Source: JAYODZ01 sp965660195 (GTDB lineage: Bacteria; Pseudomonadota; Alphaproteobacteria; RS24). From it: 29,571 nucleotides of DNA. The DNA is taken from positions 1 to 29,571 of the forward strand of contig CBFHZM010000019.1 in the NCBI GenBank assembly GCA_965660195.1, written 5' to 3'. Below, one piece after another: positions 15,226 to 23,838 of this stretch. The notes under the pieces are model-generated. The model saw nothing but the letters and a program-made list of their open reading frames with translations, was not told where the DNA came from and ran no database searches. The position numbers and the translations under genes were made by a program. Every line of letters starts with the position of its first letter. Position 1 is the stretch's first letter.

Positions 15226-17052
15226 ATGAAACGTCGTAAAGAGAGCAGAGGAGAGGTTTTTTCGCGCCGTGCTCTTATTATGGGAGCGGGTCAACTGGCT
15301 TTGACGGGCGTCCTCGTGGGGCGTTTGCAATATTTACAATTAGCGCAAGCCGATAAATATGCCACTCTGGCTGAGGATAATCGGGTGAACTATGAGCCCC
15401 TGGCGGTTTCGCGCGGGCGGATTATTGATCGCTTCGGGGTGGAGCTCGCCAGTAATGACCAAAATTTTATGATTTCGATGATTCCGGAACAGGTCGAGGA
15501 TATCGAACGGGTCTTACAACATCTGCAAACGATTTTGGCTTTTTCGGATCAATATCGTGCGGAAACACGCAAGCTAATTACGAAGGCGCCGAAGTTTCTA
15601 CCTTTCACGATTGCCGATAATGTCAGTTGGGACGCTTTTGCCAAGGTTAATTTGAATCTCCCATTCTTACCCGGTGTGCAAGCCTTTGTCGGCGAAAAGC
15701 GTAGCTATGGACTGGCTGAGCAAGCGGCACATGTGGTCGGTTATGTTGGATCCTCACGCAATCGCGAGGGGCGCGCTCAAAGTACATACTTTAAGGGCCG
15801 CGCCGGATTGGAACTGGCGTTTGAAGATAATCTCAAAGGTGAGGCCGGCAATAGACGCGTTGAGGTAAATGCCCTAGGCCGTATTGTCCGTGAGTTGGAA
15901 CGTCGTGACGGAAACCCTGGCGATGACCTTCGGCTGACTATCGATGCGGAAATCCAAAAAACAGCGGCGGCGGCGCTTGGTGATAATAGCGGTAGTGTTG
16001 TCGTCATGGATGCTCAAAGCGGCGACATTTACGCACTGGCGTCGACCCCCGGTTTTGATCCGAACCTCATGTCGGTCGGGATTGATGAGCGAAGCTGGAA
16101 CGCATTATTGCAAGACGACCATAAGCCGCTAATGAACAAAGCCCTGACAGGGCAATATGCCCCAGGTTCGACCTTCAAAATGATTGTTGCGTTGGCGGCC
16201 CTCGAGGCGGGCGTGGTGTCGCACGAGCACGAGCTCGAGTGCACCGGCGCTTATCGTTTCGGCGGGCAGGATTTTCACTGTTGGGAGAAAGATGGTCACG
16301 GCGTAGTCGGGTTTAATGAGTCAATTGCTCGCTCCTGCGACGTATTCTTTTATGACCTGGCACTCAAGACAGGTATTGATGCCATTAGCGCTATGGCGCG
16401 GCGTTTTGGATTCGGGCGTAAGACGGGGGTCGAAGTGCCGGGCGAGAAAATGGGCGTTATGCCCGACCGCGATTGGAAGCGGGCTAACTATGCGGTCGGA
16501 TGGCAGCCGGGAGAGACGGTGATTACCGGCATTGGGCAAGGCTATATCCTTACGACACCAATACAGCTTGCCGCTATGACTGCCGCTTTGGCCAATGGCA
16601 CGCATCTGCCTAACCCCAGAACCGTCATGGGCGCAGATAGCGCCGAGAGGCAAGAGCTTGGTTTGAACCCCCAACATATGGCTTTAATGCAAAGCGGTAT
16701 GATCGATGTCGTGAATGATCGCCGCGGAACGGCCGTGCGTTCGCGTATTAATGTCGATGGTATGAAAATGGCAGGCAAAACCGGAACTGTTCAAGTGCGC
16801 CGCATCACCAAAGAGGAGCGCGAGGCCGGTATTATCAAAAACGAGGATTTGCCTTGGACCTTGCGCGATCACGCTTTATTTGTCGGCTACGCGCCGTTGG
16901 ATAATCCGCGTTTTGTTATTGCTACGGTGGTCGAGCATGGCGGCGGGGGGTCCTCTGTCGCCGCGCCCCTTTCATCGCGGGTGATGAAAACCGCTTTGGG
17001 GCGTAAGTTAGACATTGAAGCGCAATTGGCGACACAGGTGGAGCAGAGCTAA
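15226..17052 (+). CDS. mrdA: penicillin-binding protein 2, elongasome transpeptidase
   Basis: This 608-aa class B PBP cross-links peptidoglycan in side-wall growth. It has a membrane anchor at about residues 14-34, a PBP dimerisation region starting with SRGRIIDRFGVELASN, and the transpeptidase domain from about 255. Active-site motifs are S315-T-F-K318, S370-C-D372 and K518-T-G520. The SCD form of the second motif is usual for PBP2. The stop overlaps the rodA start (TAATG), which fits coupled expression of the PBP2-RodA pair. Confidence 0.97.
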   Translation: MKRRKESRGEVFSRRALIMGAGQLALTGVLVGRLQYLQLAQADKYATLAEDNRVNYEPLAVSRGRIIDRFGVELASNDQNFMISMIPEQVEDIERVLQHLQTILAFSDQYRAETRKLITKAPKFLPFTIADNVSWDAFAKVNLNLPFLPGVQAFVGEKRSYGLAEQAAHVVGYVGSSRNREGRAQSTYFKGRAGLELAFEDNLKGEAGNRRVEVNALGRIVRELERRDGNPGDDLRLTIDAEIQKTAAAALGDNSGSVVVMDAQSGDIYALASTPGFDPNLMSVGIDERSWNALLQDDHKPLMNKALTGQYAPGSTFKMIVALAALEAGVVSHEHELECTGAYRFGGQDFHCWEKDGHGVVGFNESIARSCDVFFYDLALKTGIDAISAMARRFGFGRKTGVEVPGEKMGVMPDRDWKRANYAVGWQPGETVITGIGQGYILTTPIQLAAMTAALANGTHLPNPRTVMGADSAERQELGLNPQHMALMQSGMIDVVNDRRGTAVRSRINVDGMKMAGKTGTVQVRRITKEEREAGIIKNEDLPWTLRDHALFVGYAPLDNPRFVIATVVEHGGGGSSVAAPLSSRVMKTALGRKLDIEAQLATQVEQS

Positions 17053-18173
17053 TGTCCTTTTATTCAGCGCGCACCACGAGTTGGCAAGATCGTCTTTTGG
17101 CGGTGAATTGGTCGGTCATTGGGTTATTTCTGGCCATTGGTTTGGTCGGCGTCGTGGCTCAATATTCCGTCGCTGGCGAGAGCTTTGCTCCATGGGCATG
17201 GCGACATGTTTTACGTCTGGTCGTCGCCGTCGGTGTCATGATCCTAATCGCCAATCTATCGTTGCGGACGGTTTATCGCAGCGCTTATGTCCTATACGCA
17301 GTTCTGGCACTGGCGCTGGTCGCGGTGGAAGTAGCGGGAAGTATTAATATGGGGGCGCAACGCTGGCTTGATCTTGGCGTTGTTAAATTTCAGCCCTCCG
17401 AATTAATGCGCATTGGTATTGTTTTGGCGCTCGCGCGTTATTATCAAGGTGTCGAAGCCTCTCACGTGTCGCGTTTGCGTCACATCATCGTTCCATTGCT
17501 GATAATCTGCATTCCCGCATTTTTGGTGTTTCGCCAGCCCGATCTCGGGACGGCGATTTTGTTGGTGGTGATTGGCTTTTCTATTTTGTTCCTGGCGGGC
17601 GTGAGTGTTCGGTATTTCATGCTGGCGGGTATCGGCTTGGCAGCGAGTTTTCCGATCGTCTGGACGCGTTTACAGAATTATCAGCAAAACCGAATTTTGA
17701 CGTTTTTTGAACCGGAACGCGATCCATTGGGGGCAGGGTATCACATTATCCAATCCAAAATTGGCATCGGCTCTGGCGGTTTGATGGGGAAGGGGCTTGG
17801 CGATGGCACGCAGAGCCGATTAAACTTTCTACCTGAAAAGCATACGGATTTTATTTTTACGATCTTCGCCGAGGAAACCGGTTTTGTGGGGAGCCTGCTT
17901 TTGATCGGACTGTTTGTTGCTTTGCTTATAAGCTTATTTTTTATCGCCCGAGAACTAAAAACCCATTTTGGCCGTCTGCTAGTTGCCGGCTTCGGGGTTA
18001 GTCTGTTTCTTTATTTCTTTGTCAATTTGGCGATGGTGATGGGGCTTGCTCCCGTCGTGGGTGTTCCCTTGCCATTTGTCTCTTACGGGGGCACATCGCT
18101 TTTAACCTTTTCAATCGCTATGGGGCTGATACTCTGTGTCGATCGGCAGGCCTCCTTAGATCTGGGGCGTTAA
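17052..18173 (+). CDS. rodA: RodA, SEDS-family peptidoglycan glycosyltransferase
   Basis: This 373-aa polytopic membrane protein has about ten membrane segments. SEDS signatures include FQPSELMRIGIVLALARYY, FRQPDLGTAILL, LPEKHTDFIFTIFAEETGF and the late PLPFVSYGGTSLL. Family knowledge: RodA polymerises lipid II and works as a complex with PBP2. Its start is shared with the mrdA stop codon. It closes the standard morphogenesis operon. Confidence 0.97.
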   Translation: MSFYSARTTSWQDRLLAVNWSVIGLFLAIGLVGVVAQYSVAGESFAPWAWRHVLRLVVAVGVMILIANLSLRTVYRSAYVLYAVLALALVAVEVAGSINMGAQRWLDLGVVKFQPSELMRIGIVLALARYYQGVEASHVSRLRHIIVPLLIICIPAFLVFRQPDLGTAILLVVIGFSILFLAGVSVRYFMLAGIGLAASFPIVWTRLQNYQQNRILTFFEPERDPLGAGYHIIQSKIGIGSGGLMGKGLGDGTQSRLNFLPEKHTDFIFTIFAEETGFVGSLLLIGLFVALLISLFFIARELKTHFGRLLVAGFGVSLFLYFFVNLAMVMGLAPVVGVPLPFVSYGGTSLLTFSIAMGLILCVDRQASLDLGR

Positions 18174-18202
18174 CGACCGATTTGGTTTAAGGGGGATACT
18201 CG

Positions 18203-19678
18203 ATGTTAAAGCGGACGTTAAAATTACTGGCAGTTGGGCTTATCGTCCTGGTTGCGGTTGTGCTGGTGCGAGGGCTGTCTTCGTCTAAGGACGCAGAGCA
18301 AGTTGCGAGTGAGGTTTATATTCTGGATGTGTCGCGGCAAGCCATTGCGTCCTTGATGAGCCAAGCCGTGCAATATGAAACCATTTCCTTCGGACGCGAC
18401 AAACCGACTTCGGTTGGTGCCTTGCAGAATTTTCACGCTTTCTTACGGCAAAGTTATCCCGCCGTTTACCGGACGCTCTCAGTAGAGACGGTCAATGACC
18501 ATAGCCTCCTGTTTCACTGGCGCGGTAGCGCGGGTGACAGCCTAAAGCCAGTTTTATTGTTAGGGCATATGGATGTGGTTCCTGTCGTTCCCGGTACGCA
18601 AAATGAGTGGGAGCATCCGCCTTTTTCTGGGGTCAATGACGGGACCTATATTTGGGGGCGCGGGACACTTGATGACAAAATCAATGTGATTGCTAGTTTG
18701 CAGGCTATTGAGATGATGATTGAGAGCGGCTTGCAGCCGCAACGCGATATTTATTTGGCCTTTGGTCATGATGAAGAACAAGGTGGGATTGATGGCGCGC
18801 GTGAAATTGGGAAGCTTTTGGAAGCCCGCGGCGTTCGTCCAGATTTTTTGATTGATGAAGGCGGCGCTATTGTCGAAGGCGCGGTGCCGGGGATGAATAA
18901 GAGCCTCGCCGTGATCGCACCGGCTGAGAAGGGTATCGTCACCCTCGAGCTATTGGCGCGTGGTACGGGTGGGCATTCGTCGATGCCGACGTCGGATTCT
19001 TCGATCGGAACCTTGGCAAAAGCCATCGTTAAGCTCGAGAGCAATCAGTTCCCATCAAGCTTTAAGCACACGGAAGACTTCCTTTTGTCGATCGCCGATG
19101 ATCTGCCGCTCGGACAACGGATCATTATGAAAAACCTTTGGTTATTTAAGCCTTTGGTTATGCGGATGTTTGCCAATGACCCCCAAGCTCTTGCTGGTAT
19201 GCGCACAACCACGGCAGTTACGGTTATCAATGGCGGCGTAAAATCTAATGTGTTGCCGATTACAGCCACAGCCCTCGTAAATTTTCGTATTTTGCCCGGT
19301 GAGACGCCAGAAACCGTAAAACAAAGGGTCGAGAATGTAATTAACGATCCTCGTGTTACCGTCAGTTTCTCGGAGGCGGGGCAGGTCGGTATGGCGCCGT
19401 CGCCAAATTCACCGCTCGAGGGCTTCGGTTGGTCGCATCTGACGCAAGCCATTCGCGACACTGCGGCACCAGCGGAGATCGCGATTGCGCCGCGCCTTTT
19501 GGTGGCGGCGACAGATACACGCCATTATCGGCAGATCACCTCGAACCATTATCGGTTTAGTTGGTTTCGCGCACAGCCCGGCGATTTGGGGCGCATTCAT
19601 GGCACTAATGAGCGGATCAAGATCGACGATTTGGTCGACGCGGTGCGATTCTATCACCGCTTTATCAGCACACTTTAG
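18203..19678 (+). CDS. M20-family metallopeptidase, PM20D1/CPS1-like, membrane-anchored
   Basis: This 491-aa protein has an N-terminal membrane segment at about residues 5-23 (TLKLLAVGLIVLVAVVLV) with no obvious cleavage site. The M20 zinc-enzyme fold follows with ligands His122 and Asp124 in LGHMDVVP and Asp157 in GRGTLDDK. Catalytic Glu191 and ligand Glu192 are in HDEEQGG, Asp218 is in LIDEGGA, and a late His is in DTRHYRQIT. The pattern resembles carboxypeptidase S and PM20D1, which hydrolyse or form N-acyl amino acids. The substrate here is unknown. It lies 29 bases after rodA with a GGGGGAT site, so it may be part of the morphogenesis transcript. Its 3' end overlaps the convergent glutaredoxin gene by four bases. 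Confidence 0.9.
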   Translation: MLKRTLKLLAVGLIVLVAVVLVRGLSSSKDAEQVASEVYILDVSRQAIASLMSQAVQYETISFGRDKPTSVGALQNFHAFLRQSYPAVYRTLSVETVNDHSLLFHWRGSAGDSLKPVLLLGHMDVVPVVPGTQNEWEHPPFSGVNDGTYIWGRGTLDDKINVIASLQAIEMMIESGLQPQRDIYLAFGHDEEQGGIDGAREIGKLLEARGVRPDFLIDEGGAIVEGAVPGMNKSLAVIAPAEKGIVTLELLARGTGGHSSMPTSDSSIGTLAKAIVKLESNQFPSSFKHTEDFLLSIADDLPLGQRIIMKNLWLFKPLVMRMFANDPQALAGMRTTTAVTVINGGVKSNVLPITATALVNFRILPGETPETVKQRVENVINDPRVTVSFSEAGQVGMAPSPNSPLEGFGWSHLTQAIRDTAAPAEIAIAPRLLVAATDTRHYRQITSNHYRFSWFRAQPGDLGRIHGTNERIKIDDLVDAVRFYHRFISTL

Positions 19679-19935
19679 GACTTGCCGAGGATCGCCGTTA
19701 AATCACCTTTTGCGTCCAGCGCATAGAGGTCATCGCAACCGCCAATATGCTGCCCGTCGATAAAAATTTGCGGTACCGTATGACGGCCTTGGGCACGTTC
19801 TATCATGGTCGATCGTGCGGCACCGTCCATGGCGATATTAATCTCTGTGTAGCTCACCTGCTTTTCATCCAGCAGGCGCTTAGCGGCATGGCAATAAGGA
19901 CAAATCGGTGTCGTGTAAATTTCGACTTTACTCAT
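19675..19935 (-). CDS. grxC: glutaredoxin 3 (GrxC type)
   Basis: This 86-aa thiol-disulfide oxidoreductase uses glutathione. The dithiol site CPYC is at residues 12-15. The TVPQIFIDGQHIGGCDDL segment carries the cis-Pro and glutathione-binding residues. The start at 19935 gives the family N-terminus MSKVEIYTTP. An in-frame upstream Met would add 19 residues unlike the family. Its stop overlaps that of the convergent M20 peptidase gene. Confidence 0.95.
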   Translation of the reverse strand: MSKVEIYTTPICPYCHAAKRLLDEKQVSYTEINIAMDGAARSTMIERAQGRHTVPQIFIDGQHIGGCDDLYALDAKGDLTAILGKS

Positions 19936-20013
19936 GCCTCTATGTAGCCAAAGCACTCGCTGGGTGCAAGCGGGATACGGCAGCTGAGCCAAAAAGCCAC
20001 GCCTAGCTTGTAA

Positions 20014-20754
20014 TTATTTTTTGTTGTAGGCGGTGCGCAGGAGCATAGCCACATATCCATAGCGCGTTTCAACCAAGACTTTATGCGGCGCTAAAAAGTT
20101 GTCCGTTACTTGCGTGTAGGACACTTTCAGGGGGCTCATGTTTTCGGCGTGTTCGGTACTTTTACGGCTATGTCCTGCTAGTGGTTGCCAGTGAAGACGG
20201 CAGGTCAGCGGATCGGCTGGGTCGCTTTTCAGGGGGCTAATTTTTGACATCCGCAAGCCGTCAAATAGTGTCTGTTCGACAAGGCATGGCGAGGCGCTGA
20301 CCGATGCAAACATCGAGCTGATGGGGTCGAGCGAGCCAAAGCCAACATCTTTGAGCGTTAATGGGATGACGACATCGCGGTCATTGACCCAGTCACTGTT
20401 GGTTTCATAGCTAACGGGCTGCCCCTCAGAATAGAGCAGGCTCGAGAATTTGTTCTCCTCACCATCCGACCACTCAATGTTTTGTTTCTCTGGGATCAGG
20501 CGGTTATTGATAATTTTCCCTTGCATGTCGGCTTGGGCGTGAAAGTCAGTGAACATATCAGCAAGGCCACGGGCGCGGAGGGCGATGCTGATTTTATAAT
20601 CTGTCTCGCCGAGGTTGAGGTCAACGTCGGCTTCCCCGATCCGCAGACCCCCAAAATAAACATCATATATACTACTATAAAGTTCTGCCTTGGCCGCTGG
20701 AGATATAAGCCAGACGACGAGCAAACCAGCGTAACCGAAAAGGCGTTTTGTCAT
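20014..20754 (-). CDS. DUF3108-type exported protein
   Basis: This 246-aa protein has a signal peptide (hydrophobic residues 6-18, likely cleavage after PAAKA). The pattern YDVYFGGLRIGEADVDL, then KISIALRARGLADMFTDFHA, is that of DUF3108 proteins, periplasmic or outer-membrane-facing proteins of unknown function. Two cysteines lie in the C-terminal half. The ATG is two bases after the stop of the upstream small membrane protein gene, with AGGGAA inside that gene's end, so translation is probably coupled. DUF3108 assignment is from recognition; I cannot give a molecular function. Confidence 0.8.
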   Translation of the reverse strand: MTKRLFGYAGLLVVWLISPAAKAELYSSIYDVYFGGLRIGEADVDLNLGETDYKISIALRARGLADMFTDFHAQADMQGKIINNRLIPEKQNIEWSDGEENKFSSLLYSEGQPVSYETNSDWVNDRDVVIPLTLKDVGFGSLDPISSMFASVSASPCLVEQTLFDGLRMSKISPLKSDPADPLTCRLHWQPLAGHSRKSTEHAENMSPLKVSYTQVTDNFLAPHKVLVETRYGYVAMLLRTAYNKK

Positions 20755-20756
20755 TA

Positions 20757-21092
20757 TTATTTTCCCTTGAATATTCCTTTTTGCTTGTTTCTCTTAAAGA
20801 CCGATGCAAATACGGCCAATAAAAGGAACGCAACAATATAATATTCAAGAATTTGACCAAAATATGTCGCCAAAATCATCGAGAGCAAGCTGTCAAGAGA
20901 CAGATACCCGGCTTGGCTCCACAACCGATACAGGAAAGCACTGACGAAGGCCAAGCCAGTCGCCATTAAGGCTAAGCGATAACGAGAAAAGGATTGCAGC
21001 ATAAAAAAATGAGCAACGCTGACCCATAAGATCAAGGCAACTAAAATATCCACCTTAGGTGGAAAGTCGGCATAGAGTAACCAGGTATCCAA
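20757..21092 (-). CDS. small membrane protein of unknown function
   Basis: This 111-aa reading frame has three or four membrane segments: about 14-32, 40-57 and 78-104, with a weaker one near 62-78. It ends in a Lys-rich tail (FKRNKQKGIFKGK). The start is TTG with AAGGA seven bases upstream. No ATG gives a full-length protein. I do not recognise a family. Hydrophobic segmentation, a good ribosome site and tight coupling to the DUF3108 gene support it being real. It lies 64 bases after hemH on the same strand. A haem-related role would be a guess from position alone. Confidence 0.7.
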   Translation of the reverse strand: MDTWLLYADFPPKVDILVALILWVSVAHFFMLQSFSRYRLALMATGLAFVSAFLYRLWSQAGYLSLDSLLSMILATYFGQILEYYIVAFLLLAVFASVFKRNKQKGIFKGK

Positions 21093-21156
21093 TGGTTTTT
21101 CCTTCGGGAGAAATGGTGCCCTATCTTGGCAGGCCGGTCAAGCCGCCTCAATCCAA

Positions 21157-22170
21157 CTAAATCCAGCCGCCTAGCTCGCGCCGACATAAGTCTTCCAGCA
21201 GATCGATGCCGATCGTGCTGTCATTCAGGCAGGCAACCGTTGCGCAAGTTTCACCGCCATGGGTCGTAAAGGTATGGGCAAGCTCGATGCTGATTTCTTC
21301 TAAAGTCTCGACACAGTCTGATATAAAGCCCGGCGTGATAACAAGAAGTCGCTTGGTCCCTTGTTCTGCCATCGCGATAACGGTCTTGTCGGTGTATGGC
21401 TCAAGCCATTTTGTTGGCCCAAAACGTGACTGAAAGGTGGTGACCATCTGTTCTTCAGTGTAGCCAAGGTGTTCGCGCAACAAGCGCGTTGTCTTGTAAC
21501 AATGGCAGTGATAGGGATCGCCTTTGTCGAAATAAGTCTGCGGTAGGCCATGATAAGAGGCGATGATCTTGTCGGGCTGCCAGGCGATGCTTTTGAGCTT
21601 CTCTTTCAGGCTTTCAGCCAGGGCCGCAATATAGGCGGGGTGATCGTGCCAGGGCGGTGCGGTGCGGATGGCTGGCTGCCACCGCATACGCATCAGGCAG
21701 CGAAACACTTCGTCATACACGCTAGCGGATGTGGTGGCGCTGTATTGCGGATAAAGCGCGATAACAAAAATACGGTCGCAGCCATTGGCGCGCATGGCTT
21801 CGAGCTGGCTATCGATAGATGGCGCACCATAACGCATGGCCCAATAGACATTGCAGTCACCATCTAGTCTTTGCGCCAAAGCCTCGGCTTGTTGCCGCGT
21901 GAAATAGCGCAGCGGGCTCTCATTGCTCTCTTCGCGCCAAATCTTTTTATAAGCCTTGGCGGATTTTTGTGGCCGTATATTAAGGATAATGCCGCGTAAA
22001 ATGGGCTGCCAAATTAAAGCTGGCGTTTCGATAACGCGATTGTCGCTGAGAAACTGCTTTAGATAGGGCCGTATTGCGGCAGCCGTTGGGGCAGCCGGCG
22101 TTCCGAGATTGACCAGCAAAACACCAGTCTTACCATAGTTTACGCTGGGGTGGCCTTGCGGAAGGCTCAT
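21157..22170 (-). CDS. hemH: ferrochelatase
   Basis: This 337-aa enzyme inserts Fe2+ into protoporphyrin IX, the last step of haem synthesis. Recognisable segments are TGVLLVNLGTP near the N-terminus, ALYPQYSATTSAS, catalytic His207 in IASYHGLP and Glu288 in DCVETLEEI. The CHCYKTT region is also typical. Its ATG overlaps the hemA stop by four bases (ATGA), so the two haem genes are co-translated. Confidence 0.97.
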   Translation of the reverse strand: MSLPQGHPSVNYGKTGVLLVNLGTPAAPTAAAIRPYLKQFLSDNRVIETPALIWQPILRGIILNIRPQKSAKAYKKIWREESNESPLRYFTRQQAEALAQRLDGDCNVYWAMRYGAPSIDSQLEAMRANGCDRIFVIALYPQYSATTSASVYDEVFRCLMRMRWQPAIRTAPPWHDHPAYIAALAESLKEKLKSIAWQPDKIIASYHGLPQTYFDKGDPYHCHCYKTTRLLREHLGYTEEQMVTTFQSRFGPTKWLEPYTDKTVIAMAEQGTKRLLVITPGFISDCVETLEEISIELAHTFTTHGGETCATVACLNDSTIGIDLLEDLCRRELGGWI

Positions 22171-23408
22171 GAGGCGGCTGTAATATTATGAGCCGGCTGT
22201 TTGCTAATATCGAGATAATCCCAAACTTCAACCGCAGCGGCGACCAGCCGGTCCATCATCTCATCCGTATGCAAGGGGCTTGGGGTGATCCGCAACCGTT
22301 CCGTGCCGCGGGGCACAGTTGGGTAATTGATAGGTTGGATATACATGCCGTGCTCGTTCAACAACCGGTCAGAGGCTTTTTTGCACAAGATAGGATCATA
22401 TACCATCAGCGGTACAATATGCGTATTCGTTGGCAGGACGGGAAGCCCGACAGCCGTCAGCTTGTCTTTCAAGGTCTGCGCCCTCTCATGATGACGCAGG
22501 CGCAAATCATTATTTTGTTTAACGTGCTTTACACTTGCAATCGCACCCGCGGCAATCGCTGGAGGCAAAGCCGTCGTGAAGATAAAGCCAGGCGCATAAG
22601 ATCGGATAGCATCGATCAAATTTCGTGAGCCGGTGATATAGCCCCCCATAATGCCAAAAGCTTTTGCTAAAGTTCCCTCGATAATATCGACTTTTTCCAT
22701 GACATTATCGCGGTCGGCAATGCCACCACCATTGTTGCCATACATACCAACCGCATGCACCTCGTCGAGATAAGTAATGGCATTGTATTTTTTTGCCAAA
22801 TCGCAGATCTCTCCGATAGGGGCAACATCACCGTCCATCGAATAAACGGACTCGAACGCAATCACTTTCGGGCGATCAATATCAATTTCGCGCAGTAAAT
22901 TTTCAAGGTGCGCGAGGTCATTATGTCGCCAGATTAATTTGCGTGCGGTTCCATTACGAATACCAGCAATCATCGAGGCATGATTTAGTTCATCGGAAAG
23001 AATGATACAGTCGGGAAGAAGGCGCCCCAGCGTCGACAAGGTTGCTTCATTCGAAATATAGCCAGACGTGAAGACTAGCGCCGCCTCCTTGGCATGAAGG
23101 CTCGCAAGCTCGCTCTCCAATTCAACCATAAGATGATGCGTGCCAGAAATATTGCGTGTGCCACCGGCGCCTGTTCCCATCTCATCAATCGCAGCCTTCA
23201 TGGCTGTCATGACATCAGGGTTTTGTCCCATTCCCAGATAGTCGTTAGAGCACCAGACGATGATATCCTTGGCTTGGCCGGACGTGTAATCAATGGCTTC
23301 AGGGAACTCACCAGCTTTACGCGCCAGATGAGTGAAGACGCGATAACGTCCTTCACTGTGAAGTGCCTGTAGGGCGCTCTCCAAGTGTTTTTCGTAGAGA
23401 TCGTTCAT
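22167..23408 (-). CDS. hemA: 5-aminolevulinate synthase
   Basis: This 413-aa PLP enzyme condenses glycine and succinyl-CoA, the first committed step of haem synthesis by the C4 (Shemin) route. That route is a marker of alphaproteobacteria. Features are CSNDYLGMGQ, the TSGYISNEATL region, LDEVHAVGMYG and the PLP-binding Lys249 in EGTLAKAFG. The end includes the usual PINYPTVPRGTERLRITPSP. The length fits the bacterial enzyme. It is the first gene of a hemA-hemH transcript. A terminator for the upstream gene lies about 70 bases before the start. Confidence 0.97.
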   Translation of the reverse strand: MNDLYEKHLESALQALHSEGRYRVFTHLARKAGEFPEAIDYTSGQAKDIIVWCSNDYLGMGQNPDVMTAMKAAIDEMGTGAGGTRNISGTHHLMVELESELASLHAKEAALVFTSGYISNEATLSTLGRLLPDCIILSDELNHASMIAGIRNGTARKLIWRHNDLAHLENLLREIDIDRPKVIAFESVYSMDGDVAPIGEICDLAKKYNAITYLDEVHAVGMYGNNGGGIADRDNVMEKVDIIEGTLAKAFGIMGGYITGSRNLIDAIRSYAPGFIFTTALPPAIAAGAIASVKHVKQNNDLRLRHHERAQTLKDKLTAVGLPVLPTNTHIVPLMVYDPILCKKASDRLLNEHGMYIQPINYPTVPRGTERLRITPSPLHTDEMMDRLVAAAVEVWDYLDISKQPAHNITAAS

Positions 23409-23476
23409 GATCTAATGAAATCCCTCGCCTCTAAAACCTAACCACAGTTTATACCATGCTAACTTGGCAAAATATT

Positions 23477-23505
23477 AAAAAGCGGCCTACTCGCAAATAT
23501 GCCGC
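23477..23505 (-). terminator. intrinsic terminator between the 76-aa gene and hemA
   Basis: On the minus strand GCGGC (23505-23501) and GCCGC (23486-23482) form a 5-bp GC stem with a 14-base loop, followed by five Ts. It lies just after the stop of the 76-aa gene, separating it from hemA. The stem is short, so its efficiency is uncertain. Confidence 0.5.
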
Positions 23506-23513
23506 ATGTTCAT

Positions 23514-23744
23514 TTACTCCGCCGAGTCTTTCCTTACGAAAGTGACAGCAAAAAATTCTTCACCTTCAAATAAAGGTTTAGGCTCTTCAACCCCCTCGAT
23601 CATCATGAAACGCCGCGCCGTAATCTGGCCCTCCATGCGGTAGCCGCGGGCACTCATATTTCGGCGATGAAATTCCATCGCCGCTGGGGTAAAGTCACGC
23701 GCCAACACAGTGATACGCTCGGGTTGTTCAGTTTTATCTGACAT
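23514..23744 (-). CDS. small conserved-looking protein, function unknown
   Basis: This 76-aa soluble, charged protein reads MSDKTEQPERITVLARDF, then AMEFHRRNMSARGYRMEGQI and FFAVTFVRK. There is no membrane segment and no cysteine. The pattern of a strand, a helix with ARGYRMEG and a closing strand is reminiscent of small DUF4177-like folds, but I do not claim membership. It is followed by a terminator and preceded by 94 bases that contain a perfect 6-bp hairpin (GAGGCT/AGCCTC, 23776-23793). It lies between the acyl-CoA dehydrogenase pair and hemA. Confidence 0.65.
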   Translation of the reverse strand: MSDKTEQPERITVLARDFTPAAMEFHRRNMSARGYRMEGQITARRFMMIEGVEEPKPLFEGEEFFAVTFVRKDSAE

Positions 23745-23838
23745 TTCTGATCCTCAACTAGGGATATAAACCATCGAGGCTCAAAATAGCCTCTTGCGCG
23801 CGAGCTGTCGAGCGCCAACGGCAGGAAATTATTGATTT

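Noticed and set aside
19936..19992. 19-residue N-terminal extension of the glutaredoxin
   Set aside because: The extension is unlike glutaredoxins, which start just before the first strand as MSKVEIYTT does.
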